Source: Streptomyces sp. WAC06614 (GTDB taxonomy: Bacteria > Actinomycetota > Actinomycetes > Streptomycetales > Streptomycetaceae). Taken from it: DNA of 35,093 nucleotides. Under the pieces are notes generated by a model, which worked only from the letters and a program-made list of their open reading frames with translations, was not told the DNA's origin and did not search any database. The translations under genes were made by a program, and so were the position numbers. The DNA lies in NCBI RefSeq assembly GCF_003949795.1, contig NZ_RPRY01000036.1, positions 1 to 35,093 of the forward strand. The letters are read 5' to 3'. Positions 7,565 to 15,806 of the stretch are shown here, piece after piece (the stretch's first letter is position 1; each line of letters begins with the position of its first letter).

Positions 7565-8710
7565 TCAGGGCCTCGCCCAGCCCGCCGTGACGGACGTGAT
7601 CGCGTGCGCCACCTCGTCGCGCCGGCCGGGGTCGACGCGGACCGAGCGGGCGAGTTCCAGGTGGAGGAAGCGCGTACCGAGCTCGGCGGCCAGTCGGCCC
7701 TGGACGTTGCCGCGGCCCGCCATCGGGCACCTGGTGCTCCAGGCCCGGCAGGGGCGGACGCCCCGGGAGGCCAGACCGGCCGCGAGCCGTTCGGCGTCGA
7801 CGGCGGCCGCGTTCCCCGCACCGGTGGAGACGACGGCTCCGGAGCCGGGGACGGTGGAGTCGGCGAAGCCGTGCAACTGGACGCCGGGCAGACCCTGCCG
7901 GGTCAGTTCGGCGACGACGGCGTGGAACACCGAGTCGGTCCGGTGCGCCATGTCGGCCGCGCCGGTCCCCCCGTCGCCGTCCCCGTCCCCGACACCGCCG
8001 CCGGAACCCGCGCCGCCGCCGGACCCGGACCCCCCGCCGGACCCGGACCCGGACCCGGTCACGGGCGCGGCCACGCTCCCGCCGTCCTCCTCGCCCTCAC
8101 CCCCGGCCCGCTCGCCGGCCTCACCCTGCTCCCCGGCCTCGCCCTGCTCGCCGGCCGCCTTGCGGTGGGCGCCCGCCAGGACCATGACCCCGCCCGGGGT
8201 CCCGCGCAGGACGGCGACGCCGAGCCGTTCGGTGTCCTGGTCGGCGATGGGGTGCGGGACCTGCACCGACCAGCGCACGGGCCCGCCGAGGTCGACGTAG
8301 ACCCGGCCCCAGCCCCGGTTGGTGGAGCCGGAGCGGGCCGCCGCGTCGGCGACCTCGGCGTAGCGGCGGCCGCCGGGGCCGTCGGTGAAGGTGTCGAGGC
8401 GGTAGTCCACCTCGGCGAGCCGCAGCCGGGCCTTGTCGACATCCCCGCTCAAAAGGGAAGAAACGCCGTCCAGGAGGGCGCCCCTCTCCGCCTCCGTCGG
8501 GGCGCGGTACCCGCCCCGCACCCCGAAGGAGGACGTGAAACGGATCACGCGACCCAGGAGATCAGTGTCCTGCGCCACAGCAGGCGGAATGATCTCCTCC
8601 GCCTTTTTGACCGAATTGGTCGGGCGAAAAGCGACATAGCCGACCACTAGCGTGATCATTACGCAAATGATCACTCGGATCGTTATGTTTTTCGTCAATT
8701 TCACCGTCAT
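7565..8710 (-). CDS. Membrane-anchored extracellular protein of unknown function, divergent from the polyglutamate-type cluster
   Basis: A 381-residue protein with a single N-terminal anchor (residues about 8-28, IRVIICVMITLVVGYVAF) and a large outside domain. Polar residues that look conserved occur in short motifs: PHPIAD (about 152-157), GAHRKA (180-185), HRTDSVFH (about 265-275) and LHGFAD (about 290). Histidine/aspartate clusters like these suggest a metal-dependent hydrolase. The late segment GNVQGRLAAELGTRFLHLEL recalls, weakly, the ends of polyglutamate hydrolases. I do not recognise the family. Between GAHRKA and HRTDSVFH sits a disordered insert of about 70 residues rich in Gly, Ser, Glu and Asp. 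The ATG at 8710 or the adjacent GTG at 8713 may start it; both lie just after TATTTT (8725-8720), so the mRNA may be leaderless. Only about 20 bases separate it from capA. Confidence 0.7.
   Translation of the reverse strand: MTVKLTKNITIRVIICVMITLVVGYVAFRPTNSVKKAEEIIPPAVAQDTDLLGRVIRFTSSFGVRGGYRAPTEAERGALLDGVSSLLSGDVDKARLRLAEVDYRLDTFTDGPGGRRYAEVADAAARSGSTNRGWGRVYVDLGGPVRWSVQVPHPIADQDTERLGVAVLRGTPGGVMVLAGAHRKAAGEQGEAGEQGEAGERAGGEGEEDGGSVAAPVTGSGSGSGGGSGSGGGAGSGGGVGDGDGDGGTGAADMAHRTDSVFHAVVAELTRQGLPGVQLHGFADSTVPGSGAVVSTGAGNAAAVDAERLAAGLASRGVRPCRAWSTRCPMAGRGNVQGRLAAELGTRFLHLELARSVRVDPGRRDEVAHAITSVTAGWARP
8652..8674. repeat. Inverted repeat, possible operator upstream of the capA gene
   Basis: GTGATCATT and AATGATCAC, perfect 9-base arms around a 5-base centre (ACGCA). 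It lies inside the first codons of the divergent gene and 57 bases upstream of the capA start, in an unusually AT-rich stretch (about 8570-8730). It could be a binding site acting on both divergent genes. It also encodes part of the membrane anchor, so symmetry by chance cannot be excluded. Confidence 0.4.
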
Positions 8711-8730
8711 CACTGGCTGAAAATAACCGA

Positions 8731-10014
8731 ATGCATCCCCGCCCCACCCGACTGGTCCACCGCCGGGCCCTCGCCGCGCTCCTCTGCGTACCGCTCGGCC
8801 TCGCCCTCGCAGGCTGCGGACCGATCGGGGGCGACGACGGCGCGAGCAGCGACGCCGGCGGCGGGAGCGGCGGCAGCGGCGCCGGGAGCGGTGGCCGCTC
8901 CTTCTCGGTCGCCGCGGCCGGCGACATCCTCATCCACCCCCAGCTCACCGACCAGGCCGCCCGGGACGCACGGGCCGCCGGGCGCACCGGGTACGACTTC
9001 GACCGGATCATGGCGGGGGTCGCCCCGGTCATCGGCAGGGCCGACCTCGGGATCTGCCACCTGGAGCCGGTCCTGGGCGAGCCCGACGGGCCCTTCCGGA
9101 CCTATCCCGACTTCCTCGTGCCACCCCAGATCGCCAAGACGATCAAGAGCGTCGGCTACGACACCTGCTCCACCGCCTCCAACCACACCCTCGACCACGG
9201 CCCCGAGGGCGTCCAGCGCACCCTGGACACCCTGGACCGCGAAGGCCTGCGGCACACCGGCTCCGCCCGCAGCCAGCAGGAGGCGGACAGGCCGAACATC
9301 CTGGACGTCAAGGGCGTCAAGGTCGCCCAGCTCTCCTTCGCCTCCGGGTTCAACGGCAACGAGGTCCCCCGGGACAAGCCCTGGCTGGCCAACCTCGTCA
9401 GCGTCAAGGCCGTCGCCACCGCCGAGAAGCAGGCCCGCGCGGCCGGCGCCGAGGTGGTGATCCTCTCCCTGCACTGGGGCCGCGAGCACCAGCCCGAGCC
9501 CAGCGGCCCCCAGCGGGAACTGGCGCGCAAGATCGCCCGCGAGACCGGGGTGGACCTGGTCGTCGGCCACCACGCCCATGTCGTCCAGCCGATGGAGAAG
9601 ATCGACGGCACCTGGGTCGCGTACGGGCTCGGCAACCAGCTCGCCCGCCACGACGTGCCGAGCGGCCTCACCGAAGAGGGCGTCATCGGCTGGTTCGAGT
9701 TCACCCAGCGGGGCGGCCCGAACGGGAAGTGGGAGGTCCAGGCCCGCTTCGTGCCGACCTACACCGACATCCCGCCGGACCACGAGAGCACCCCCGGCAC
9801 CGACCTGCCGGGCGCCGCCCCGGCACCGGCACGCGACCACCGGCTGGTGGACGTGGCCGCCGCCCTCACCTCCGGTACGGCCCCCGACGGCACGAAGCTG
9901 CTGCCCGAGCAGCGCGCCCGCTACCGCCTCGCCTTCGAACGCACCCGGGGCACCCTGCTCAACCGCGGCGCCGCCAAGGACGGGCTGCGGCCGCTGCGCG
10001 AGCTGCCCGACTGA
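8731..10014 (+). CDS. CapA/PgsA-like poly-gamma-glutamate synthesis lipoprotein
   Basis: A 427-residue exported lipoprotein: signal peptide with lipobox LAGC and lipidated Cys29, then a Gly/Ser linker (30-55). The rest is the CapA calcineurin-like metallophosphatase fold: AAGDILIH, NHTLDHG, LSLHWGREHQ and VVGHHAHVVQP contain the expected metal-binding Asp, Asn and His residues. PgsA/CapA proteins work outside the membrane with PgsB and PgsC in making or exporting poly-gamma-glutamate; their exact reaction is unsettled. The ATG at 8731 has no ribosome site and follows an AAAATAA stretch, so the mRNA may be leaderless. It opens the plus-strand cluster that ends at 15806. Sequence identity to PgsA is not enough by itself to fix the polymer. 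Confidence 0.85.
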   Translation: MHPRPTRLVHRRALAALLCVPLGLALAGCGPIGGDDGASSDAGGGSGGSGAGSGGRSFSVAAAGDILIHPQLTDQAARDARAAGRTGYDFDRIMAGVAPVIGRADLGICHLEPVLGEPDGPFRTYPDFLVPPQIAKTIKSVGYDTCSTASNHTLDHGPEGVQRTLDTLDREGLRHTGSARSQQEADRPNILDVKGVKVAQLSFASGFNGNEVPRDKPWLANLVSVKAVATAEKQARAAGAEVVILSLHWGREHQPEPSGPQRELARKIARETGVDLVVGHHAHVVQPMEKIDGTWVAYGLGNQLARHDVPSGLTEEGVIGWFEFTQRGGPNGKWEVQARFVPTYTDIPPDHESTPGTDLPGAAPAPARDHRLVDVAAALTSGTAPDGTKLLPEQRARYRLAFERTRGTLLNRGAAKDGLRPLRELPD

Positions 10015-10042
10015 CCCCCGCCCGCGCACGCGGCCCCGCCGG

Positions 10043-10149
10043 CCCGTAGCCCCGTAGCCCCGTAGCCCCGTAGCCCCGTAGCCCCATGAGCCCGACACCC
10101 GTCAGCCCGACACCGCGCAAGCCCGTAAGCCCGTAAGCCCGTCAGCCCC
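10043..10149. repeat. Tandem octamer array in the capA-sensor gap
   Basis: CCCGTAGC is repeated five times exactly (10043-10082). It is followed by related units: ATGAGCCCG, CACCCGTCAG, CGCAAGCCCGTAAG, CCCGTAAG and CCCGTCAG. It fills most of the 149-base gap between the capA stop (10014) and the ribosome site (10150) of the next gene. It does not encode a convincing peptide. Copy number may change by slippage. Confidence 0.8.
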
Positions 10150-10163
10150 AGGAGGACCCCGCT

Positions 10164-12506
10164 GTGGCCGCTTCGCCCGCCAAGCGACGGCGCAAGGCCC
10201 GCCGCAGGGCCGACATGTCCCTGCTCGGCGGCATCAGGCCCCCGATCACCGTGCTGTCGGTCCTGCTGCTCGCCCTGGCGGGATTCACCGCGATCAGCCT
10301 GGGCAGCGTCCGCGAGGACCGGCTCCCCCAGGCCGTCCTCACCTCGCAGCAGCACTTCGCCGAGGACGGCGCGATCGCGCTGCGGGCCTCCCTGGACGAG
10401 AGCGTCACCGACCTGAACCGGGCCGCCGACCTGTTCTCGGCGGGCAAGCCCGTCGCCCCCGACGCGGTGCTCGACCGGATCGGCAGTGTCTACCAGAAGT
10501 GGCGCGGCACCGCCGTCGTCGAGATCGGCTCGGGCCGGCTGCTGGCCGCGCGCGGCGAGAACCTCCCGCTGACGGCCGTCGACCGCACCAAGCTCTCCGG
10601 CGAGGGCGGTCTCGCCCCCCGCATGGTCACCCTCGCCAACGGCGAGACCCGGCTGCTCACCCTCGCCCTGCTGTCCTGGAAGGACCAGCCCCAGCAGTTG
10701 CTGGTCGCCTCCAGCAGCCTGCGCTTCCCCGGCATCAGCCTCGGCGACTTCCGCAGCATCGCCGTCGTCGGCGCCGACGGGACCATCCTGAGCACCGACG
10801 GCATACCCGAGCCGGAGATGCTCCTCAGCGACGGCCGTCGCGCCGACGTCAAACGCGACACCAAGCAGCTGGCCTCCTTCGCCAGGACCGCCGCCAAGAA
10901 GACCAAGGCGAACCCGCTGACCGTGAAGGAGCCCGGCTCCGGTGGCTTCCCCGGGGTCAGCGGCAGCCTCATGGGCAACGAGACCAGCGGCGAACGGGCC
11001 GCCGCCGGGTACGCCCGGCTGGCCGGGCCGGAGGCGGGCGTCGGCACCGGTGCGACCAGCCTGGAGCTGACCGTCGTCGCGATGACGGACGTCACCCAGA
11101 ACCCGTCCCGCGCCACCGACGCCTTCGCCGGGCTGGTCCTGGCCGGCACCCTGCTCCTGGTCGGCGCGCTCGTCGTCGCGCTGCTGGTCGCCACCGTGCA
11201 GCGGCCGCTGATCACCCTGTTCCTGGAGAGCCGCCGGCTGACCCGCGGCGACCTCACCCGCCCCGTGACCATCCCCCGCGGCGGGGAGGCCGCGCGGATC
11301 GCCCTCGCCCTGGACCGGCTGCGCTGCCAGCTCCGCGACCGCGACGCCGACGGCGGTGGCCCGCCCGCCGCCCCCGGCGCCCGGGGCCGGGACAAGCGGC
11401 GTACCGGCGCCCGTACGCTCGTCGCGGTCTGCGCCGTGCTCCTCCTGGCCTGGTGCATACCGCTGGGCCTGCTCGTCAACCGCGCCGGGGACTCCGTGGT
11501 CGTACCGCAGCAGCTGGTCGACGACCAGCGCGAGCGCACCGACACCCTCAACGACCGGGTGCGGCGCGCCCTCAACGAGGGCCAGGCCGACCTGCTGTCC
11601 GTGGCCGCGCTGATGGGCGCCGACGCCGGAGCCGACCGGATGACCGACGTGCTGGAGCACACCGTGCGCGAGCACGCGCGCTACGCCTGCCTGTACGTGC
11701 TCGACGGCTCCGGCAAGGTCCTCGCCCAGGCGGGCGGCCAGCCGCGGGCCCCCTTCGGCAAGGGCCCGCGCAAGGAGCCCGTCGCCCTCTACGACGGCGC
11801 CAAGGAGCCCGTCGTCGTCGCCACGGCCGAGATCCCCGGGCGGGCGGGCACGGCCGTCGTCGGCGAGTTCCGCATCGACTTCCTCAACGCCCTGCTCAAG
11901 CGGCCCGGCCTCGGCGAGATCCGGGTGGTGGACGCCCGGCACCGGGTCATCGGCTCCAACAGCGGCTACCGGGCCTTCCAGAGCCTCGGCGACGACCGCC
12001 TCGACGCGCTCGTACGGAGCTCCACCCTGAAGGTCGGCGCGGCCGCGAAGCCCGGCGGCGTCCTCTACCGCAGCGGCGGCGACCCCGTCATCGCGGCGGC
12101 CGCGCCCTTCTCCGGCGGCGGCGCGGCCGGGGACCTGAAGTGGACCGTGGTGAGCTGGCAGCCCGCCAAGGGCCTGGCGATCCACGAGTACAGCCTGCAG
12201 AACCGCACCGTCCTCGCCGGACTCCTCGGCTTCGCGGTCGGCGCGGCCTGCCTGGGCTGGCTCCAGATCATCGTGGTCGCCCCGCTGCGCGAACTCGCCC
12301 GGCGCGCCGAGGCCCTCGCCGACGGCGACCGCCGCACCGTGCTCTACCCGCGCCACCACGACGAGGTCGGCGCCGTGACCCGCAGCCTGGAGATCATCCG
12401 CCAGCAGCTCCAGCAGGGCGGCCGGCGGCGCGGGCAGCAGCGGACGACGAGGACCGACACCGGGGGAACGGCAGCCCCCTCCGCCCGTCCGGCCGGAAGG
12501 AACTGA
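10164..12506 (+). CDS. Tandem sensor-HAMP membrane protein without output domain, in the polyglutamate-type cluster
   Basis: A 780-residue membrane protein built from two similar halves. Half 1: membrane helix about 25-45, extracellular domain 46-318, helix about 320-345, then a HAMP domain (about 345-395, PLITLFLESRRLTRGDLTRP). Half 2: helix about 416-438, extracellular sensor-like domain 440-680 (YVLDGSGKVLAQAG and VVDARHRVIGSNSGY resemble Cache-type sensors), helix about 682-705, HAMP about 703-755 (PLRELARRAEALADGDRRT). It ends after a short basic tail: no histidine kinase, cyclase or methyl-accepting domain follows. The GTG at 10164 has AGGAGG eight bases upstream. It ends six bases before pgsB, so the two are almost certainly co-expressed. 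It probably passes an outside signal to the synthase complex; this is inference. Confidence 0.85.
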   Translation: MAASPAKRRRKARRRADMSLLGGIRPPITVLSVLLLALAGFTAISLGSVREDRLPQAVLTSQQHFAEDGAIALRASLDESVTDLNRAADLFSAGKPVAPDAVLDRIGSVYQKWRGTAVVEIGSGRLLAARGENLPLTAVDRTKLSGEGGLAPRMVTLANGETRLLTLALLSWKDQPQQLLVASSSLRFPGISLGDFRSIAVVGADGTILSTDGIPEPEMLLSDGRRADVKRDTKQLASFARTAAKKTKANPLTVKEPGSGGFPGVSGSLMGNETSGERAAAGYARLAGPEAGVGTGATSLELTVVAMTDVTQNPSRATDAFAGLVLAGTLLLVGALVVALLVATVQRPLITLFLESRRLTRGDLTRPVTIPRGGEAARIALALDRLRCQLRDRDADGGGPPAAPGARGRDKRRTGARTLVAVCAVLLLAWCIPLGLLVNRAGDSVVVPQQLVDDQRERTDTLNDRVRRALNEGQADLLSVAALMGADAGADRMTDVLEHTVREHARYACLYVLDGSGKVLAQAGGQPRAPFGKGPRKEPVALYDGAKEPVVVATAEIPGRAGTAVVGEFRIDFLNALLKRPGLGEIRVVDARHRVIGSNSGYRAFQSLGDDRLDALVRSSTLKVGAAAKPGGVLYRSGGDPVIAAAAPFSGGGAAGDLKWTVVSWQPAKGLAIHEYSLQNRTVLAGLLGFAVGAACLGWLQIIVVAPLRELARRAEALADGDRRTVLYPRHHDEVGAVTRSLEIIRQQLQQGGRRRGQQRTTRTDTGGTAAPSARPAGRN

Positions 12507-12512
12507 TCCCCC

Positions 12513-14186
12513 GTGCTCTTCCTGTACTGCGTCCTGCTCGTCAGCTGTCTGATCATGCTGGTCGCCGGCGTCGTCGAGCAGCGCCGGCACTTCGCCAACC
12601 TGGACCGGATACCGAACCGGGTGCTGGTCAACGGCATCCGCGGCAAGAGCTCCATCACCCGGCTGTGCGCGGGCGCGCTGCGCGGCGGCGGCCTGACGAC
12701 GGTCGCCAAGACCACCGGCACGGCCGCCCGGTTCATCCATCCGGACGCCACCGAGGAGCCCGTCCACCGCAAGTTCGGCATCGCCAACGTGGTCGAGCAG
12801 ATCGGGATCGTGCGGCGCGCGGCCGCGTACCGGCCGGACGCGCTGGTGATGGAGTGCATGGCGGTCATGCCGGCGCTCCAGGAGATCAACCAGTCGAAGC
12901 TGATCCGGTCGACCATCGGCGTGCTGTGCAACGTCCGCGAGGACCACGTCGCCGAGATGGGCCCGACCCTGGACGACATCGCGCGCTCGCTGTCGCGGTC
13001 GATGCCGTACGGCGGGATCTGCGTGACCGCCGAGAAGGAACGTTTCGACGTGCTCCAGGAGGAGGCGGACGCGCGCGACTGCACGCTCGTCTACGCCGAC
13101 CCGGACACGGTCTCGGACGAGGAGCTGCGCGGGTTCAGCTGGTTCACGTTCAAGGAGAACGTGGCCATCGCGCTGACCGTCGCCGAACTGCTGGGCGTGG
13201 ACCGGGCCACGGCCCTGCAGGGCATGTACGAGGCGCCGCCGGACCCGGGCGTGCTGTCGGTGGAGCGGTACGTGGCCCCCGGCGGCAAGCGGCTGCGGTT
13301 CGCGAACGTCTTCGCGGCGAACGACCCCGAGTCCACGCTGATGAACATCAACCAGCTGCTGGACCTGGGCGCGGTGGACCGCCCCCTGAACGTGGTGATC
13401 AACTGCCGGCCGGACCGGGTCGAGCGCAACGGGCAGATGGGCGCGATCGTGCCCGACCTGCGGCCGGACCGGGTGTTCGTGATCGGGCACCCGGCGAAGA
13501 GCGCGATCGACGCGATCCCGGCCGAGTGGCGCGACCGCGCGGTGGACCTGGGCGGTGAGCAGCGCGACGGCGAGGAGTTCGTGCACGAGCTGCTCGGGTA
13601 CCTCGGCGAGAGCTCGTCGCTGGTGGCGATCGGCAACATCCACGGGCAGGGCGAGGTGCTGCTGGAGCACCTGGCGGAGCTCCCGCCGGACGAGTCCCAG
13701 GACACCCCGTCCCCTGCTCCGACCGACCCGCAGCCCCCGTCCCCGTCCCCGGCGTACGCCCGCCCGTTCGACCCGTACGCGGACGAGCCGTACGCGGACG
13801 ATCCCTACGCGACCGACCCGTACGCGACCGACCCGTACGCGGGCGCCGCGCCCGGCCAGGGCCCGTACGGCGCCCCGTACCCCCAGGGGCCGTACGCGGC
13901 CGATCCGTACGCCGGGATGCCCGGCGGCGGCCGGCCGTACGCGGGCGCCGCGCCCGGCCCGGCAGCCTACGGGCAGGACCGGTACGACCCGCAGGGCTAC
14001 GGGCAGCAGCCCGCGTGGGACCCGTACTCCCAGCCGCAGCCGCACCCGCGGCCCGCACCGCCGCGGCCGCGGCCGCCCGCCGACCCGTACGGGATCGCCG
14101 CCGCCACCCCCGTGCCGGCCTGGCCGCAACCGCAGGCGGCGCCGGCACCGCAGCAGTACCCGTACCCCCCAGGAGAGCCCCGTTGA
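12513..14186 (+). CDS. pgsB: PgsB/CapB-like poly-gamma-glutamate synthase (ligase) with long Tyr/Pro-rich tail
   Basis: The catalytic subunit of the synthase, an ATP-dependent amide ligase of the Mur-ligase type. An N-terminal membrane helix (residues 1-20) is followed by VLVNGIRGKSSITR, where GIRGKS (41-46) is the ATP loop, then AKTTGTAARFIHPD, LCNVREDHVAEMGPT and NCRPDRVERNGQM, all typical of PgsB/CapB. The core ends near residue 392, close to the usual family length of about 390-400. The remaining 165 residues are a disordered tail rich in Pro, Tyr, Ala, Asp and Gly, with PYA/DPYA repeats; this is not part of normal PgsB. The GTG at 12513 follows GGAAGG. The stop overlaps the start of pgsC by four bases, so the two are translationally coupled. 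Confidence 0.88.
   Translation: MLFLYCVLLVSCLIMLVAGVVEQRRHFANLDRIPNRVLVNGIRGKSSITRLCAGALRGGGLTTVAKTTGTAARFIHPDATEEPVHRKFGIANVVEQIGIVRRAAAYRPDALVMECMAVMPALQEINQSKLIRSTIGVLCNVREDHVAEMGPTLDDIARSLSRSMPYGGICVTAEKERFDVLQEEADARDCTLVYADPDTVSDEELRGFSWFTFKENVAIALTVAELLGVDRATALQGMYEAPPDPGVLSVERYVAPGGKRLRFANVFAANDPESTLMNINQLLDLGAVDRPLNVVINCRPDRVERNGQMGAIVPDLRPDRVFVIGHPAKSAIDAIPAEWRDRAVDLGGEQRDGEEFVHELLGYLGESSSLVAIGNIHGQGEVLLEHLAELPPDESQDTPSPAPTDPQPPSPSPAYARPFDPYADEPYADDPYATDPYATDPYAGAAPGQGPYGAPYPQGPYAADPYAGMPGGGRPYAGAAPGPAAYGQDRYDPQGYGQQPAWDPYSQPQPHPRPAPPRPRPPADPYGIAAATPVPAWPQPQAAPAPQQYPYPPGEPR
13770..13844. repeat. 15-base tandem repeat coding for DPYAx units
   Basis: Five head-to-tail 15-base units of the form GACCCGTACGCG plus one codon, encoding DPYAD, EPYAD, DPYAT, DPYAT and DPYAG. 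Units three to five are almost identical in DNA. Looser PYA/PYG copies continue to about 13950 in the PgsB tail. Confidence 0.9.
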
Positions 14187-14665
14187 TCCCCGCCGTCCTC
14201 ACCCCCGAGATCGCCGCGATCGGCATCGCGCTGGGCCTGCTGTTCTCCCTGCTCTGCTACCTGACCACCAACCTCTCCCCCGGCGGCATGATCACCCCGG
14301 GCTGGCTGGCGCTGACCCTCGTCGAGGACCTCCAGCGGGCGGCCCTGGTCGTCGGCATCACCGTGCTGACGTACGTGCTGACCCTGCTCACGCAGCGGTT
14401 CGTGATCCTCTACGGCAAGCGCCTGTTCGCCGCGGTCGTCCTGATCGGCGTCCTGCTCCAGGCCACCGTGGTGATCGTGCTCCAGCTGGAGTTCCCGCTG
14501 CTCTACGCCAACCAGACCCTCGGGTTCATCGTCCCGGGCCTGATCGCCTACCAGTTGGTCCGCCAGCCCAAGGGCGCCACCCTCCTCGCCACCGGCAGCA
14601 CCACGCTCATGACGTACGTCGTCCTGACCGCCGGGATCCTGCTCGGCGTCATGCCCACCGGCTGA
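14183..14665 (+). CDS. pgsC: PgsC/CapC-like poly-gamma-glutamate synthesis membrane protein
   Basis: A 160-residue polytopic membrane protein with about four to five helices. The stretch TTNLSPGGMITPGWLAL near residue 30 is the family signature; YLTTN and LYGKRLFAAVVLIGVL follow the usual layout of PgsC (149 residues in Bacillus). PgsC joins PgsB in the membrane-bound synthase. The start is TTG at 14183, with AGGAGA six bases upstream and the TTGA overlap with the pgsB stop. Longer in-frame readings back to 14015 overlap the pgsB tail and are rejected. Confidence 0.85.
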   Translation: MIPAVLTPEIAAIGIALGLLFSLLCYLTTNLSPGGMITPGWLALTLVEDLQRAALVVGITVLTYVLTLLTQRFVILYGKRLFAAVVLIGVLLQATVVIVLQLEFPLLYANQTLGFIVPGLIAYQLVRQPKGATLLATGSTTLMTYVVLTAGILLGVMPTG

Positions 14666-14720
14666 CCGCACCCGCACCGCCCGCACCACCCGCACCGCAC
14701 CCCACCCCCGGAGCCACCGT

Positions 14721-15806
14721 ATGACCGCCAAGCCGAAGGGCCGCCGCCGCACCCGCCCGGTGCTGCACACGCTCACGGTGCTCGCGCTGCTGGCCGGCAG
14801 CGCGTACTTCACCTACGCGCTGCGCGCGCAGGAGCAGGCCAAGGCGCCGTCCGTGCAGATGGTGCAGGACAAGAACATCACCGCCGCCCTCAAGGCGGGC
14901 GATTCCACCGGCCAGAAGTGGGAACGCGTCCCGAGCCCCGCCCGGTCGGTGCTGCGCGACGCCGGCGGGCAGGTGCTCGCCACCTTCACCGACGGCGCCC
15001 GCACCGCCACTCTCACCGGCCCCAGCCGCACCTTCACCGAGCCCGCCAACACCACCACACGGGTCGTCACCGAGAACTGGGTACGGCTGATGCCCGAGCC
15101 GTGGAAGCAGGGCGCGGAGAACACCCCTTGGTTCAAGGAGTGGTTCAAGAAGTACTACGGGAGCCAGGAGGACGACCTGTTCGCCTTCGCCTTCCAGTAC
15201 GGCCACCAGGCGCCGGTGAAGAAGGACCCGCAGGGCGTCTCGTACGCGGGTGACGCCTCCTTCGGCCCGCTCAACCCGAACGGCTCGGTGGGCAACGACC
15301 TGCGCCTGGAGCAGTCGGACTTCTTCGACTACCTCGGTATCCCGTACACCTTCCGCAACGGCGTCAAGAAGCAGCCGCAGGCCGCCCGCTACCGCTCGAT
15401 GGACTGCTCCGGCTTCGTCCGCACGGTCTTCGGCTACCGCGCCCGCTACCCGCTGATGCCCGACGACACCCCGGGCCCGGGCCTGCCGCGCACCGCGAAC
15501 GGGATCGCCCGCTCCGCGCTGGGCACGGACGTGATCCCGCTCAAGGGCGTGGGGGCGCAGGCCCGGCCCGCGTCGATCGACGTGATCCAGCCCGGCGACC
15601 TGCTGTTCTTCAAGCTCGACGCCCGCACCAAGGACCGCCTGGACCACACGGGCATCTACCTGGGCACGGACACCGACGGCCACCAGATCTTCATCTCCAG
15701 CCGCGAGGAGGCCGACGGCCCCACCATCGGCGACAAGGGCGGCACCTCCCGCCTCGACGGCAACGGCTACTACGCGACGACCCTGCGCAGCGTGAAGCGC
15801 CTCTAG
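14721..15806 (+). CDS. NlpC/P60-family exported hydrolase of the polyglutamate-type cluster
   Basis: A 361-residue protein with an N-terminal membrane anchor (residues about 13-35). The C-terminal NlpC/P60 domain has the catalytic Cys229 in MDCSGFVR, His309 in LDHTGIYLG and a third polar residue, probably His321. In Bacillus the NlpC/P60 enzyme PgdS cuts poly-gamma-glutamate and sits beside pgsBCA, so this protein may trim or release the polymer made here; peptidoglycan is the alternative substrate. Residues 60-220 form a domain I do not recognise (WERVPSPARSVL, WFKEWFKKYYG). The ATG at 14721 follows GGAG, 55 bases after pgsC. It is the last gene of the cluster. Confidence 0.85.
   Translation: MTAKPKGRRRTRPVLHTLTVLALLAGSAYFTYALRAQEQAKAPSVQMVQDKNITAALKAGDSTGQKWERVPSPARSVLRDAGGQVLATFTDGARTATLTGPSRTFTEPANTTTRVVTENWVRLMPEPWKQGAENTPWFKEWFKKYYGSQEDDLFAFAFQYGHQAPVKKDPQGVSYAGDASFGPLNPNGSVGNDLRLEQSDFFDYLGIPYTFRNGVKKQPQAARYRSMDCSGFVRTVFGYRARYPLMPDDTPGPGLPRTANGIARSALGTDVIPLKGVGAQARPASIDVIQPGDLLFFKLDARTKDRLDHTGIYLGTDTDGHQIFISSREEADGPTIGDKGGTSRLDGNGYYATTLRSVKRL

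Noticed and set aside
10043..10149. Possible CRISPR-like array
   Set aside because: Units are 8 bases with no spacers; it is a simple tandem repeat.
9921..14129. A 1402-codon open frame on the minus strand through the polyglutamate-type cluster
   Set aside because: It is antisense to capA, the sensor gene and pgsB, which carry clear domains; its translation is Gly/Ala/Val/Arg-rich without motifs. It is an effect of high third-position GC.
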